From JBFWYO01 sp050186335 (GTDB lineage: Bacteria > Pseudomonadota > Alphaproteobacteria > Bin65): a stretch of DNA of 41,919 nucleotides. The notes under the pieces were generated by a model. It did no database searches. It worked only from the letters and a program-made list of their open reading frames with translations, and was not told the DNA's origin. The DNA lies in contig JBFWYO010000038.1 of the NCBI GenBank assembly GCA_050186335.1, forward strand, positions 1-41,919, given 5' to 3'. Positions within the stretch are counted from its first letter, which is position 1; the number at the start of each line of letters is the position of its first letter. The translations under genes and the position numbers were made by a program. Shown here in pieces: positions 33,164-41,040 of the stretch.

Positions 33164-34234
33164 CTAAGCCGCCTTCGCCTTGCCGACGAAGTGCGGCATG
33201 ACCTTCTGCGAGAACAGGCGCATCGACCGCTCGGCATCTTCGACCGAGACGGTGTTGAAATTGACCTGCAGCGAGGCGATGTCGAAGCCGCCGGTGGTCG
33301 GCAGATAGGCCGCGATCTGCGCCCGGATTTCGTCCGGCGTGCCGATCCAGGCGGCGCCCTTTTCGATCTGCGTATCCCAGGTTTCCTTGTCCAGCATGGC
33401 GATGATCTTGTCGTAGCCGGCGTAATCCTTGGAGGTTGTCCCGGTGGTCCAGTCGGATGCCGCGTGCACCAGCGACTTCAGGTAACGGTTCAGCGGGTCG
33501 CGTGAGATCCTGACCGCTTCGTCGTGCGTCTGCGCACAGAACATGTGGAATGCCAGCATGATTTTGCCGTTGCCCTTATGGCCGCCGGCGCGCCACGCAT
33601 TGCGATAGGTATCCAGCAGGCCCTTCATCTGCCCGCCGCCCATCGGGATCGCCATGATGTTGTAGCCCATGCGCCCGGCGTTCTCGAAACTCTCGGGTGT
33701 CGCGAGCGCGGCGACCCAGAATGGCGGACGCGGCTGTTGTGTCGGCCGCGGCAGCGACGTCACGTTCTGGAACTTATGGAACTTGCCGTCGTAGGAGACT
33801 TTTTCTTCCTCGAGCAGGCGGCGGACGATCTCCATGCCCTCAGTGAAGCGCTCCTTGCTTTCGTTCAGACTGACGCCGAAATGCGTGAATTCGATCGGCA
33901 GAAAGGCGCGTGCGAAGCCGCATTCGAGACGGCCGCCGGTGATCGCATCGACCATGCCGATCTCGGCGGCGACTTTCAGCGGATGATTGAACACCGGCAG
34001 AATGGCGCCGGTAGTGAAGCGCGCTTTCTTGGCGCGCTGCGAGGCGGCGGCCAGGAAGATATGTGGATTCGGCGTATAGCCGCCGTACGGCGTGAAATAA
34101 TGCTCGACCGTGCGCACGTTGGTGTAGCCCAGCTCGTCGCACAGGCCGACCAGATGCAGCGCTTCGGCCCAATATTTGTCCGCCGGCTTTTTCTCCGGCC
34201 CCAGATCGGGGAAGAATTGAATGCCGAATTCCAT
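33164..34234 (-). CDS. LLM-class flavin-dependent oxidoreductase (second)
   Basis: A 356-residue luciferase-like monooxygenase. Typical parts are VRTVEHYFTPYGGYTPNPHIFLAAASQRAKKARFTTGAILPVFNHPLKVAAEIGMVDAITGGRLECGFARAFLPIEFTHFG and, near the C-terminus, WIGTPDEIRAQIAAYLPTTGGFDIASLQVNF. ATG 34234 with GAGGAG eight bases upstream is a much better start than the longer frame. It is only distantly similar to the LLM protein at 11961. It is divergent from a MarR regulator followed by a fumarylacetoacetase-type hydrolase, suggesting an aromatic-ring or related catabolic module (inference). Confidence 0.9.
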   Translation of the reverse strand: MEFGIQFFPDLGPEKKPADKYWAEALHLVGLCDELGYTNVRTVEHYFTPYGGYTPNPHIFLAAASQRAKKARFTTGAILPVFNHPLKVAAEIGMVDAITGGRLECGFARAFLPIEFTHFGVSLNESKERFTEGMEIVRRLLEEEKVSYDGKFHKFQNVTSLPRPTQQPRPPFWVAALATPESFENAGRMGYNIMAIPMGGGQMKGLLDTYRNAWRAGGHKGNGKIMLAFHMFCAQTHDEAVRISRDPLNRYLKSLVHAASDWTTGTTSKDYAGYDKIIAMLDKETWDTQIEKGAAWIGTPDEIRAQIAAYLPTTGGFDIASLQVNFNTVSVEDAERSMRLFSQKVMPHFVGKAKAA

Positions 34235-34323
34235 GTCCGTGTCCTCCTCGCGCGTCTTTGGGTTGCTCGCTCGACCGGCCTTCATGCGACCGATTTTCAT
34301 TGACCGGCGCCGCGGCTCCGGTA

Positions 34324-34347
34324 ATTTAATCAGTATACAGAATAATT
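34324..34347. promoter_or_regulatory. Candidate MarR operator
   Basis: A 24-bp AT-rich imperfect palindrome centred on GTATAC (34333-34338); 9 of 12 symmetric pairs match (ATTTAATCAGTATACAGAAT core). It lies in the divergent region between the LLM gene (ATG 34234) and the MarR gene (ATG 34415), a typical place for a MarR site that controls both. It shares the TATAC/GTATA theme with the site at 13040. Confidence 0.5.
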
Positions 34348-34414
34348 CGCCGGGGGCAAGCCGGAGCAGACCCGCGCGGCCCCTGGACATCGCGCCACAA
34401 AGTCACGGAACGGT

Positions 34415-34930
34415 ATGACCAAACCCGCCACGCGCCGCGCCCCCAGCACCGAAGCCGCCGATCTGGCCAAGGCGCTGGCAACGCTCGAGCTGGTCAATCA
34501 GCCAGGGCACCTGCTGCGCCGGGCGCAGCAGCGCGCGGTCGAAATCTACGCGCAGGAGGTCGGCGATACCGGCCTGCGCCCGCCGCAGTTTGCCGTCGTG
34601 CTGACCGTGTTTCAAAATCCGGGCCTCAACCAGACCGCACTGGTGCAATTGACCGGCATCGACCGCAGCACCATCGCCGACATGCTTTCGCGCCTGGTCC
34701 GCCGCGGCATCTTGAAGCGCCGGCGCACGGATAGCGACGGCCGCGCCAACACCCTGCAGCTGACCGAGCAAGGCGAAGCCATGCTCCGCGAGGCGGTGCG
34801 GATCGTCAACCGCGTGCAGGAACGGATCCTCGAGCCGCTCGCGCCGGCCGAGCGCGAGGTGTTCATGCGTCTCTTGATGAAAGTTTCCGACCTGCCCAAT
34901 TCGCTGTCGTTCCGGCGCAAGTCGGACTAG
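34415..34930 (+). CDS. MarR family transcriptional regulator
   Basis: A 171-residue winged-helix repressor: LRPPQFAVVLTVFQNPGLNQTALVQLTGIDRSTIADMLSRLVRRGILKRRRTDSDGRANTLQLTEQGEAML is the DNA-binding domain with the wing RRTDSDGRANTLQLT, flanked by dimerisation helices. Members usually respond to aromatic acids or phenols. It lies between a divergent LLM gene and a co-directional FAH-family gene 53 bases downstream, which are its probable targets. Confidence 0.92.
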   Translation: MTKPATRRAPSTEAADLAKALATLELVNQPGHLLRRAQQRAVEIYAQEVGDTGLRPPQFAVVLTVFQNPGLNQTALVQLTGIDRSTIADMLSRLVRRGILKRRRTDSDGRANTLQLTEQGEAMLREAVRIVNRVQERILEPLAPAEREVFMRLLMKVSDLPNSLSFRRKSD

Positions 34931-34983
34931 CAGGCGAACGCGGTGCAGCAGAAGAATCATACGCCTTGCTGAGGGAGTGAACG

Positions 34984-35841
34984 ATGAGAATTTGCCGCTT
35001 CGACAATAGCCGCCTGGGTCTGGTGCAGGGCGACAAGGTGCTCGACGTCAGCGCCGCGCTCGACGTGCTGCCAGCGGTGCGCTGGCCGTTCCCGCTCGGC
35101 GACCAATTGATCGCCAATTTGCCCAGGGTTCTGGAGCGCGTGCGACAGGTGGCGGCCGACGCGCCGGTCCGGAAGATCTCCGAGGTCAGGCTGCTCAGCC
35201 CGGTTGCCAATCCGTCGAAGATCGTGGCCGCCCCGGTGAACTACCGGCTGCATCAGATCGAATCGCAGGCCGACAAGGGCATCAATTTCGGCCAGGACAT
35301 CAAGGATATCTCCCACTACGGCGCGTTCCTGAAATCCAACTCGTCGCTGGTCGGCGTCAGCGAGGGCGTCGCACTGCGCAAGACCGACCGCCGCAACGAC
35401 CACGAAGCGGAGCTGGCCGTCATCATCGGCAAACATGCAGATAAGGTTTCGTACGACCAGGCACTCGACTACGTCGCCGGGTATTCGATCGCCCTCGACA
35501 TGACGGTGCGCGGACCGGAGGACCGCTCATTGCGCAAATCGGTCGATACCTACTCGGTGCTGGGCCCGTATCTGGTAACCAAGGACGAGGTGCCAGACCC
35601 GAACAACCTGAATTTCTGGCTCACCGTGAACAACGAGCCGCGCCAGAAAGCCAACACCAAGGACTTGATCTTCAACGTGCAGAAGCTGATCGAATATGTG
35701 ACCGGCTTCTATGCCCTCCTGCCGGGCGACATCATCATGACCGGCACGCCCGAGGGCGTCGGCCCGGTCAAGGCCGGCGACCTGATCATTTCCGAGTTCG
35801 AGCAGATCGGCCGCATCGAAGTCAAAGTCCGCAACGCGTAA
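34984..35841 (+). CDS. Fumarylacetoacetate hydrolase family protein
   Basis: A 285-residue FAH-fold protein: the core begins near NPSKIVAAPVNYRLHQIE, the metal-binding stretch is RRNDHEAELAVIIGKHADKVSYDQALDYVAGYSIALDMTVRG, and GDIIMTGTPEGVGPVKAGDLI is the C-terminal signature. The family includes C-C bond hydrolases, decarboxylases and isomerases of aromatic degradation such as HpcE-like enzymes; the exact reaction is unknown. GGGAG before ATG 34984 gives a strong start. It is probably induced with the LLM oxidoreductase under MarR control. Confidence 0.9.
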   Translation: MRICRFDNSRLGLVQGDKVLDVSAALDVLPAVRWPFPLGDQLIANLPRVLERVRQVAADAPVRKISEVRLLSPVANPSKIVAAPVNYRLHQIESQADKGINFGQDIKDISHYGAFLKSNSSLVGVSEGVALRKTDRRNDHEAELAVIIGKHADKVSYDQALDYVAGYSIALDMTVRGPEDRSLRKSVDTYSVLGPYLVTKDEVPDPNNLNFWLTVNNEPRQKANTKDLIFNVQKLIEYVTGFYALLPGDIIMTGTPEGVGPVKAGDLIISEFEQIGRIEVKVRNA

Positions 35842-35985
35842 CGGCCCGCCCAAATATATTCGGCCCGCCTCTGTCCGCCTAGGAACCGGCCGGAACGCGT
35901 GTCTTTGCGAAAAATACAAAAAAATCAAATGGCTAGCTGCTGCGCCGCGGCCGCCGACTTTCGCAAAAATTCTCGCGCGAAGTCC

Positions 35986-36013
35986 CTTGAACGGGCAACG
36001 TCCGTCCCCAAAT
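35986..36013 (+). promoter_or_regulatory. RpoH (sigma-32) heat-shock promoter
   Basis: CTTGAAC at 35986-35992 and CCCCAAAT at 36006-36013 are separated by 13 bases, matching the sigma-32 pattern CTTGAAA-N13-CCCCATNT closely, with CCC directly before CTTGAA. The start of transcription would be near 36020, giving an mRNA leader of about 110 bases before the Hsp20 ATG, long enough for a ROSE thermometer. The rest of 35842-36060 shows no gene. Confidence 0.72.
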
Positions 36014-36059
36014 GAGCAACGTTCCGGCCGTGCCCATCAGGGGCGGCGGAATTGTTTAG

Positions 36060-36129
36060 GTCCAACCCGGGCAGTCGGCCTTCAGGCGGCTTCCCTCATC
36101 ATGTTGCTCTGTTTGGAGGATATGTGACC
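36060..36129 (+). promoter_or_regulatory. ROSE-type RNA thermometer in the Hsp20 leader
   Basis: The 3' hairpin pairs CATGTTGCTC (36100-36109) with GAGGATATG (36116-36124), leaving G36106 bulged and enclosing the GGAGG ribosome site (36115-36119). The TTGCT motif opposite the Shine-Dalgarno sequence is the conserved U(U/C)GCU of ROSE elements, which melt at heat-shock temperature. A further hairpin, GTCGGCC-TTCA-GGCGGC, lies at 36074-36090. This fits the ROSE family (Rfam RF00435) of alphaproteobacterial small heat-shock genes. Confidence 0.75.
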
Positions 36130-36582
36130 ATGTCTACCTTCGATCTCACCCCGTTGTTCCGTTCGACCGTCGGCTTCGACCGCTTGTCGCGCCTGTTCGA
36201 TTCCGCGCTGACCGAGCCCGCGGCACCCACCTACCCGCCCTACAACATCGAGAAAGTCTCCGAGGACGACTACCGTGTCGTCATGGCCGTCGCCGGTTTC
36301 GGCGACAAGGACATCGAAATCACGGTCAAGGAAAACACCCTGGTCGTCGCCGGAAAAACCGCTCAGCAGGAACAAGTGCGTTATCTGCACCGCGGCATTG
36401 CCGGGCGTTCGTTCGAACGCCGTTTCGACCTCGCCGATCATATCGTCGTGAAGGGCGCCAACCTCGAGAACGGCTTGCTTACGATCGAGCTCAAGCGCGA
36501 AATCCCGGAAGCGCTCAAGCCGCGCACCATTCCGGTCAGCGCGAAATCCGGCGCCAGCATCGAGCACAAGCACGCGGCGTAA
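36130..36582 (+). CDS. Small heat-shock protein (Hsp20, alpha-crystallin family)
   Basis: A 150-residue chaperone that holds unfolding proteins. The alpha-crystallin domain runs from YNIEKVSEDDYRVVMAVAGFGDKDIEITVKENTLVVAGK to FERRFDLADHIVVKGANLENGLLTIELKREIPE, with the C-terminal I-x-V anchor in RTIPVS. It belongs to the rhizobial class A/IbpA-like group. ATG 36130 lies after GGAGGATATGTGACC; the leader carries a ROSE thermometer and an RpoH promoter, so it is controlled both in transcription and translation by temperature. A bidirectional terminator follows. Confidence 0.95.
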   Translation: MSTFDLTPLFRSTVGFDRLSRLFDSALTEPAAPTYPPYNIEKVSEDDYRVVMAVAGFGDKDIEITVKENTLVVAGKTAQQEQVRYLHRGIAGRSFERRFDLADHIVVKGANLENGLLTIELKREIPEALKPRTIPVSAKSGASIEHKHAA

Positions 36583-36619
36583 TCGCCGTCAGCTTTCGAA
36601 GCTGGAACCGAAAACTAAC

Positions 36620-36649
36620 AAGGCCGGTCTCCGCAAGGAGGCCGGCCTT
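36620..36649. terminator. Bidirectional intrinsic terminator
   Basis: AAGGCCGGTCTCC (36620-36632) pairs with GGAGGCCGGCCTT (36637-36649) over 13 bp, with one T-G pair and a GCAA tetraloop. TGGTTT follows on the plus strand and TTAGTTTT on the minus strand, so it separates the convergent Hsp20 and thioesterase genes. Confidence 0.85.
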
Positions 36650-36678
36650 TGGTTTGACCGCGCGAACGGCGGTTTAGT

Positions 36679-37149
36679 TCAGCCGTCGGTTTGAATCTTC
36701 TTCAGCACGTTGCGCATGGCATCCGGCACCGGCACCGGCTTGCGCGATTTGCGATCGACATACACGTGCACGAAATAGCCGGTCGCGGCGGGTTCGTCGT
36801 CGCCTTCCGAGAACAGCGCGATCTCGTAGCGGACGCTGGTGTTGCCCAGACGCGAGACGCGCAGTCCGGCTTCGATCGTCTCGGGATAGGTCAGTTCCTT
36901 CATGAAGCGGCACAGCGATTCCACCGCCAACCCGATCACCGGGCTGTAGTGAATATCGAGCACGCCTTTTTCGATCAGGTAGGTGTTCACGACCGTGTCG
37001 AAATACGAGTAATAGACGACGTTGTTGACGTGGCCGTAGATGTCGTTATCGCCCCAACGGGTCGGAATGCGCTGGAAATGTCTATAGGCTGCGCGCGTAT
37101 CGGCGGCGGGTTCAAGATCAGGGCGTTTCTCCGCGAGTTGCACCGCCAT
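36679..37149 (-). CDS. Acyl-CoA thioesterase (4HBT, hotdog fold)
   Basis: A 156-residue hotdog protein with the characteristic FQRIPTRWGDNDIYGHVNNVVYYSYFDTVVNTYL, in which the Asp of WGDND is the catalytic residue of the 4-hydroxybenzoyl-CoA thioesterase/YbgC-like group. It hydrolyses an acyl-CoA of unknown length. ATG 37149 has AGGGG seven bases upstream; a longer frame to 37236 lacks such a site. It lies behind the malonyl-CoA decarboxylase gene on the other side of 131 bases, on the same strand (metY-hydrolase-MCD precede it). Confidence 0.88.
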   Translation of the reverse strand: MAVQLAEKRPDLEPAADTRAAYRHFQRIPTRWGDNDIYGHVNNVVYYSYFDTVVNTYLIEKGVLDIHYSPVIGLAVESLCRFMKELTYPETIEAGLRVSRLGNTSVRYEIALFSEGDDEPAATGYFVHVYVDRKSRKPVPVPDAMRNVLKKIQTDG

Positions 37150-37280
37150 CTTGGTCCCCTTTCGACGGCGCACAAGCTTGCGCGGCGTCGATTTAGTTGA
37201 AAGTTTGAATAATGGCTTTTGTCCCCGTTTCTGCATGGCTGAGTCAAGGTTATTAGCGATACGTTGACGTTATTGTTCTG

Positions 37281-38702
37281 TTACCGCTGCGATTTCGCCA
37301 AAGCGCGCACGGCTGACGAACCAAGCGCAACTTTTTCGCCCGAATATGTTTCGTGATTCTTATCTATTTCGTCCGATATATACAAATAATTAACCATTAG
37401 CCCGGCGGCCTGCGCGAGGCCGTTCGGCGATACGTCGGCGAGCCAGTTGATGCGCTCGATGCGCGCGCCGTTGGTCAGATGAAAATGCGCCACCGGATCG
37501 AGCGCGTAACCGTCGGCGCGCTTTTCGTTGAGCAGATATTGCGCGCAAAGACGCTCGAACGGCGTTTTCAACGCAGCCGCCAGAAACTCGTTCTTGTGCC
37601 ATTCCGGATTCTTGATCAGCGACAGCGGATGCTGGTCGTCGTCCTTGCGTTTCGGCAGCGCCTTGCGTTCGGCGGCGCGCAGCAATTCGTCGCCCGGCTT
37701 CTTGCGCAGCCAGTCGCAGAACCCCGGAATCGGCGACAGCGTCGCGAACGTCTTGAGATTGCGGAACTCGCCGGACAGGACGTCCACCACGCGCTTGATG
37801 AGGAAATTGCCAAAGCTGATGCCGGCAAGTCCCTTTTGCGCGTTCGAGATCGAATAGAAGATCGCCGTGTCGGCTTTGGCCGGATTGAGCACCGGCACGG
37901 CAGGATCCAACAAGGTCTGGATATTGCCGGCCAGGCCTTTGACCAGCGCCACTTCGACGAAGATCAGCGGTTCGTCCGGCATGCGCGGGTGGAAGAACGC
38001 GAAGCAACGTCGGTCGGACGCCAGGCGATTCTTGAGGTCGTCCCAGCTCTGAATTTCGTGCACCGCTTCGTATGCGATGAGTTTCTCGAGCAAGGTCGCG
38101 GGCGCATTCCAGGTGATGCGGCGCAACTCCAGGAATCCCACATCGAACCACGAGCGCAACAGGTCCAACAATTCGTCGTCGAGCGCGGCGAACGCCTTAT
38201 CGCGCTTGGCCAGCGCCATGATTTCGGCGCGCATGTCGACGAGGAATTTCACGCCTTCCGGCAGCGCGTTGAACTGGCGCAGCAGGCGCACGCGCGGCGG
38301 CTCGAGCGATTGCCGCAAGGCGCGGCGGGCTGCCTGCCGTGTTGCGTCGGTATCGGCGGCGAGCAGCGCCTGCGCCGATTGCCGCGTGGTTTCGTCGTCG
38401 CCGCCGAACTCGATCGCCAGCATGCGCAGGAACGCCGCACGCCCCTCGGCGGACAAGGCAAGATAATCGCGTCCCAGCTTGGCGGCGCGCACGCGCGCGG
38501 AGACCTCGCCTCCGGGTCCGTTCAGGCATTCGCCGACCTGCGCGCGCAGCTTGGCGATGTCGCTTTTCGAGATCGGCACTTCGTCGCCGGCGATATCCTG
38601 CCAGGCGCCTGACAGGCGCCGCGCCAGTCGGTCCAGCAGGGATTGCCGCTCGGCCCGCTTGACCGTCGATTTAGCCGTCACCGCGGGCAGGTTCCTGGTC
38701 AC
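37281..38702 (-). CDS. Malonyl-CoA decarboxylase
   Basis: A 473-residue protein with the MCD N-terminal helical domain (to about residue 190) and the catalytic acetyltransferase-like domain: CFAFFHPRMPDEPLIFVEVALVKGLAGNIQTLLD, DTAIFYSISNAQKGLAGISFGNFLIKRVVDVL, and the C-terminal VAHFHLTNGARIERINWLADVSPNGLAQAAGLMVNYLY. The HFHLTNGA and SPNG stretches hold the active-site His and Ser. It turns malonyl-CoA into acetyl-CoA. The start is GTG 38702, overlapping the hydrolase stop by GTGA, so it is translated with that gene. The upstream ATG-containing frame belongs to a neighbour. Confidence 0.93.
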   Translation of the reverse strand: MTRNLPAVTAKSTVKRAERQSLLDRLARRLSGAWQDIAGDEVPISKSDIAKLRAQVGECLNGPGGEVSARVRAAKLGRDYLALSAEGRAAFLRMLAIEFGGDDETTRQSAQALLAADTDATRQAARRALRQSLEPPRVRLLRQFNALPEGVKFLVDMRAEIMALAKRDKAFAALDDELLDLLRSWFDVGFLELRRITWNAPATLLEKLIAYEAVHEIQSWDDLKNRLASDRRCFAFFHPRMPDEPLIFVEVALVKGLAGNIQTLLDPAVPVLNPAKADTAIFYSISNAQKGLAGISFGNFLIKRVVDVLSGEFRNLKTFATLSPIPGFCDWLRKKPGDELLRAAERKALPKRKDDDQHPLSLIKNPEWHKNEFLAAALKTPFERLCAQYLLNEKRADGYALDPVAHFHLTNGARIERINWLADVSPNGLAQAAGLMVNYLYISDEIDKNHETYSGEKVALGSSAVRALAKSQR

Positions 38703-39487
38703 AGAATGCTCTTCAACGCGTCCAACGTGGCGCCGGGATGCTCGGTCATCATCATATGGCCGCATTGTTTCAAAACGACAAGCCGGGCGCCGGGAATCGC
38801 GTCGACCAAGGGCCTCGCGTTCTTGAGCGGCGTCATGCGGTCGCGGTCGCCCAACAACAGCAACGTCGGGCATTTGACCTGCCGCGCCGTGGGCACCGCG
38901 TCGCCGAATTTTTCCGACGCCGCCAGATCGATGCCGACCACGGCGTCGCGGCCTTTTTCCAACAGCCTCAAGGTGCCGCCCATCATCCACATGCCGGGCG
39001 CTTCGGCGCCGCCGATGTGGGCGCGCCGATCCAGCGCCCATGACGCGATGATGTCGTAGGCCAGTTGGTCGCCCTTATTGCCGGCGGCTTGCAGTTCCGG
39101 ATGCACCGGCATCTTCGCCGCCATGCCGCACAGGGCGATGGCGCGAATGCGCGCCGGATAGCGCGCGGCCAGATCGAGACACACGAACGACGTCAGCGAA
39201 TGGCCGACGATCGCGGCCTGCGCCACGCCGAGCGCATCGAGCGCGGCGATCAGCCAGTCGCTCATCGCCGTCACGGTCGTCAGCGCGGGCCCCTCGGACC
39301 GGCCATGACCGGGTAGATCGACCGCCAGCACGGAACGCCCGTGATGGGCGAAATAGCGCGTCTGCAATTGCCATGCCGTGTGATCCATGCCCGAACCGTG
39401 CACGAACACGACCACCGGCTTCGCCGCGTCGAACGGCTTGCCGCCCGTCGAAGCGAAGGCTTTCTTGCCGGCAACGGAAAATTCCAT
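38699..39487 (-). CDS. Alpha/beta hydrolase with a GHSLT elbow
   Basis: A 262-residue alpha/beta hydrolase. Core motifs are VVVFVHGSGMDHTAWQLQTRYFAHHGRSVLAVDLPGHGRSEG, the nucleophile elbow AIVGHSLTSFVCLDLA, an acid in LLLLGDRDRMTP, and the His in CGHMMMTEHP. The elbow reads G-H-S-L-T where most members have G-x-S-x-G, an uncommon change next to the nucleophile Ser. GGGGAGG before ATG 39487 gives a clear start. It is 11 bases after metY and overlaps the MCD gene, so metY-hydrolase-MCD form one operon. Its substrate may be an acyl ester or CoA-linked compound (inference). Confidence 0.9.
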   Translation of the reverse strand: MEFSVAGKKAFASTGGKPFDAAKPVVVFVHGSGMDHTAWQLQTRYFAHHGRSVLAVDLPGHGRSEGPALTTVTAMSDWLIAALDALGVAQAAIVGHSLTSFVCLDLAARYPARIRAIALCGMAAKMPVHPELQAAGNKGDQLAYDIIASWALDRRAHIGGAEAPGMWMMGGTLRLLEKGRDAVVGIDLAASEKFGDAVPTARQVKCPTLLLLGDRDRMTPLKNARPLVDAIPGARLVVLKQCGHMMMTEHPGATLDALKSIL

Positions 39488-39498
39488 GTTCGCCTCCC

Positions 39499-40794
39499 CT
39501 ACGCCTTCTGCGACGCGTAGAGCGCGCGGCCGAGATCGTCGATCAGATCGTCCGGGTCCTCCAGGCCGATCGACAGGCGCACCAGATCCTCGCCGATACC
39601 GGCGGCCTTCAGCGCCGCCGCGTCCATTTGCTGATGCGTCGTGCTGGCCGGATGGATGACCAGCGACTTGGCGTCGCCGACATTGGCCAGATGCGAAAAC
39701 AGTCCGAGATTCTCGATGAAGCGCCGTCCGGCCTCGCGCCCGCCCTTGATGCCGAAGCTGAACACTGCGCCGCAGCCCTTCGGCAGCATGCGCTGCGCGC
39801 GGGCGCGATCCGGATGCTCGGGCAATTCGGGATAGAACACCCAGGCGACGTGCGGCGATGCCTTCAGGTAGGCGACGACCTTGCGCGTGGTCTCGACGTG
39901 CCGCGCCATTCGCAACGGCAAGGTCTCCACGCCTTGCAGGATATAGAACGCGGTCTGCGGCGACATGGACGGGCCGAAATCGCGCAAACCCTCGGCGCGC
40001 GCGCGCATAATGAACGCCGCCGGGCCGAATTCCTCCGCGAAATCGAGCCCGTGATAGCCGGCATAAGGTTCGGTCAGTGTCGGGAACTTGCCCGAGGCTT
40101 CCCAATCGAACTTGCCGCTGTCGATCAAGGCGCCGGCGATCGCAACACCGTGCCCGCCCAGGAATTTTGTCGCCGAGTGCATGACGATATCGGCGCCCCA
40201 TTCGAACGGCCGGCACAGATACGGCGTGGCGAATGTGCTGTCGATCATCAGCGGCACGCCGGCATCGTGCGCAATCCTGCCGACCGCTTCCATGTCCATG
40301 ATTTCGAGGCCTGGATTGCCGAGCGTTTCGCCAAAGACGAGCCGCGTCTTATCGGTGATGGCGCGCTTGAAGCCGTCGGTGTCACGCGGATTGACGAAAC
40401 TGGTGGTGATGCCGAAACGCGGCAGCGTGTGGGTGAACAGATTGTGGCTGCCGCCATAGATCGAGGCCGAGGAAACGATATGCCCGCCCTGCCCCATCAG
40501 CGTAGCGACCGCAAGGTGCAGCGCCGCCTGCCCGCTGGCGGTACAGACGCAACCGACGCCGCCCTCGAGCGCCGCCAGCCGCTCTTCGAGCACCGACACC
40601 GTGGGATTGGAAATCCGCGAATAAATATGCCCGGCGCGTTCCAGATTGAACAAGGCCGCGGCGTGATCGACGTCCGGAAACACGAACGAGGTGGTTTGAT
40701 AGATCGGCGTGGCGCGCGCGCCGGTGGCCGAATCGGGCTGCTGGCCCGCGTGCAGGCTGAGCGTATCGAACTTGAGGAATTTGGGATCGAGCAT
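39499..40794 (-). CDS. metY: O-acetylhomoserine sulfhydrylase / aminocarboxypropyltransferase (MetY)
   Basis: A 431-residue PLP enzyme of the Cys/Met metabolism family. It begins with FDTLSLHAGQQPDSATGARATPIYQTTSFVFPDVDHAAALFNLE, and the PLP lysine is K210 in MHSATKFLGGHG. Length and the SLHAGQ start fit MetY, which makes homocysteine from O-acetylhomoserine and sulfide. ATG 40794 is the start; the reading frame extends upstream only as open frame. Its leader contains two terminator-like hairpins (40834-40911), so expression may be governed by attenuation. Confidence 0.93.
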   Translation of the reverse strand: MLDPKFLKFDTLSLHAGQQPDSATGARATPIYQTTSFVFPDVDHAAALFNLERAGHIYSRISNPTVSVLEERLAALEGGVGCVCTASGQAALHLAVATLMGQGGHIVSSASIYGGSHNLFTHTLPRFGITTSFVNPRDTDGFKRAITDKTRLVFGETLGNPGLEIMDMEAVGRIAHDAGVPLMIDSTFATPYLCRPFEWGADIVMHSATKFLGGHGVAIAGALIDSGKFDWEASGKFPTLTEPYAGYHGLDFAEEFGPAAFIMRARAEGLRDFGPSMSPQTAFYILQGVETLPLRMARHVETTRKVVAYLKASPHVAWVFYPELPEHPDRARAQRMLPKGCGAVFSFGIKGGREAGRRFIENLGLFSHLANVGDAKSLVIHPASTTHQQMDAAALKAAGIGEDLVRLSIGLEDPDDLIDDLGRALYASQKA

Positions 40795-40833
40795 GGCTGG
40801 CCTTATCGTGTTTGCCGATCTTCGACATACACG

Positions 40834-40911
40834 AAAAAGCCGGGGCGATCCAACGACCGCACCCGTGGCGCCGGCAAAAAAGGAGGCCGTGCGAGGTTCC
40901 CTTGCACGGCC
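40834..40911 (-). promoter_or_regulatory. Tandem terminator-like hairpins in the metY leader
   Basis: On the minus strand GGCCGTGC and GCACGGCC (40885-40892 with 40904-40911, 11-base loop) form a stem followed, after TCC, by six T. Just downstream GCCGGCGC and GCCCCGGC (40839-40846 with 40868-40875) form a second, imperfect stem followed by five T. No minus-strand gene lies between here and the window end except the transposase tail ending at 41818, so these hairpins most likely sit in the metY leader. AGGGAA in the first loop can pair with TTCCCT just upstream (plus 40927-40932). Confidence 0.6.
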
Positions 40912-41040
40912 CCTAGTGTCACACATAGGGAAGTAACGTTCCGGACATCGGATCGGTGGCGACGACCGGAACACGCACACGTTAGCCGCGAAAGTTTGAC
41001 GTATGCTTAATGTCGCAATGAAACTAACGCGCTGAAATTT

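Noticed and set aside
37281..39041. A 586-codon extended malonyl-CoA decarboxylase
   Set aside because: The first 113 codons overlap the hydrolase gene out of frame; GTG 38702 overlapping its stop fits the family N-terminus.
38699..40216. A 505-codon extended frame for the alpha/beta hydrolase
   Set aside because: The upstream half overlaps metY in another frame; GGGGAGG and ATG 39487 mark the true start.
40795..41040. SAM-II riboswitch before metY
   Set aside because: The CGTTAG/CTAACG pair was tempting, but the A-rich GCTAAA-type 3' segment and the expected loop sequence are not present, so I only report an unassigned leader.
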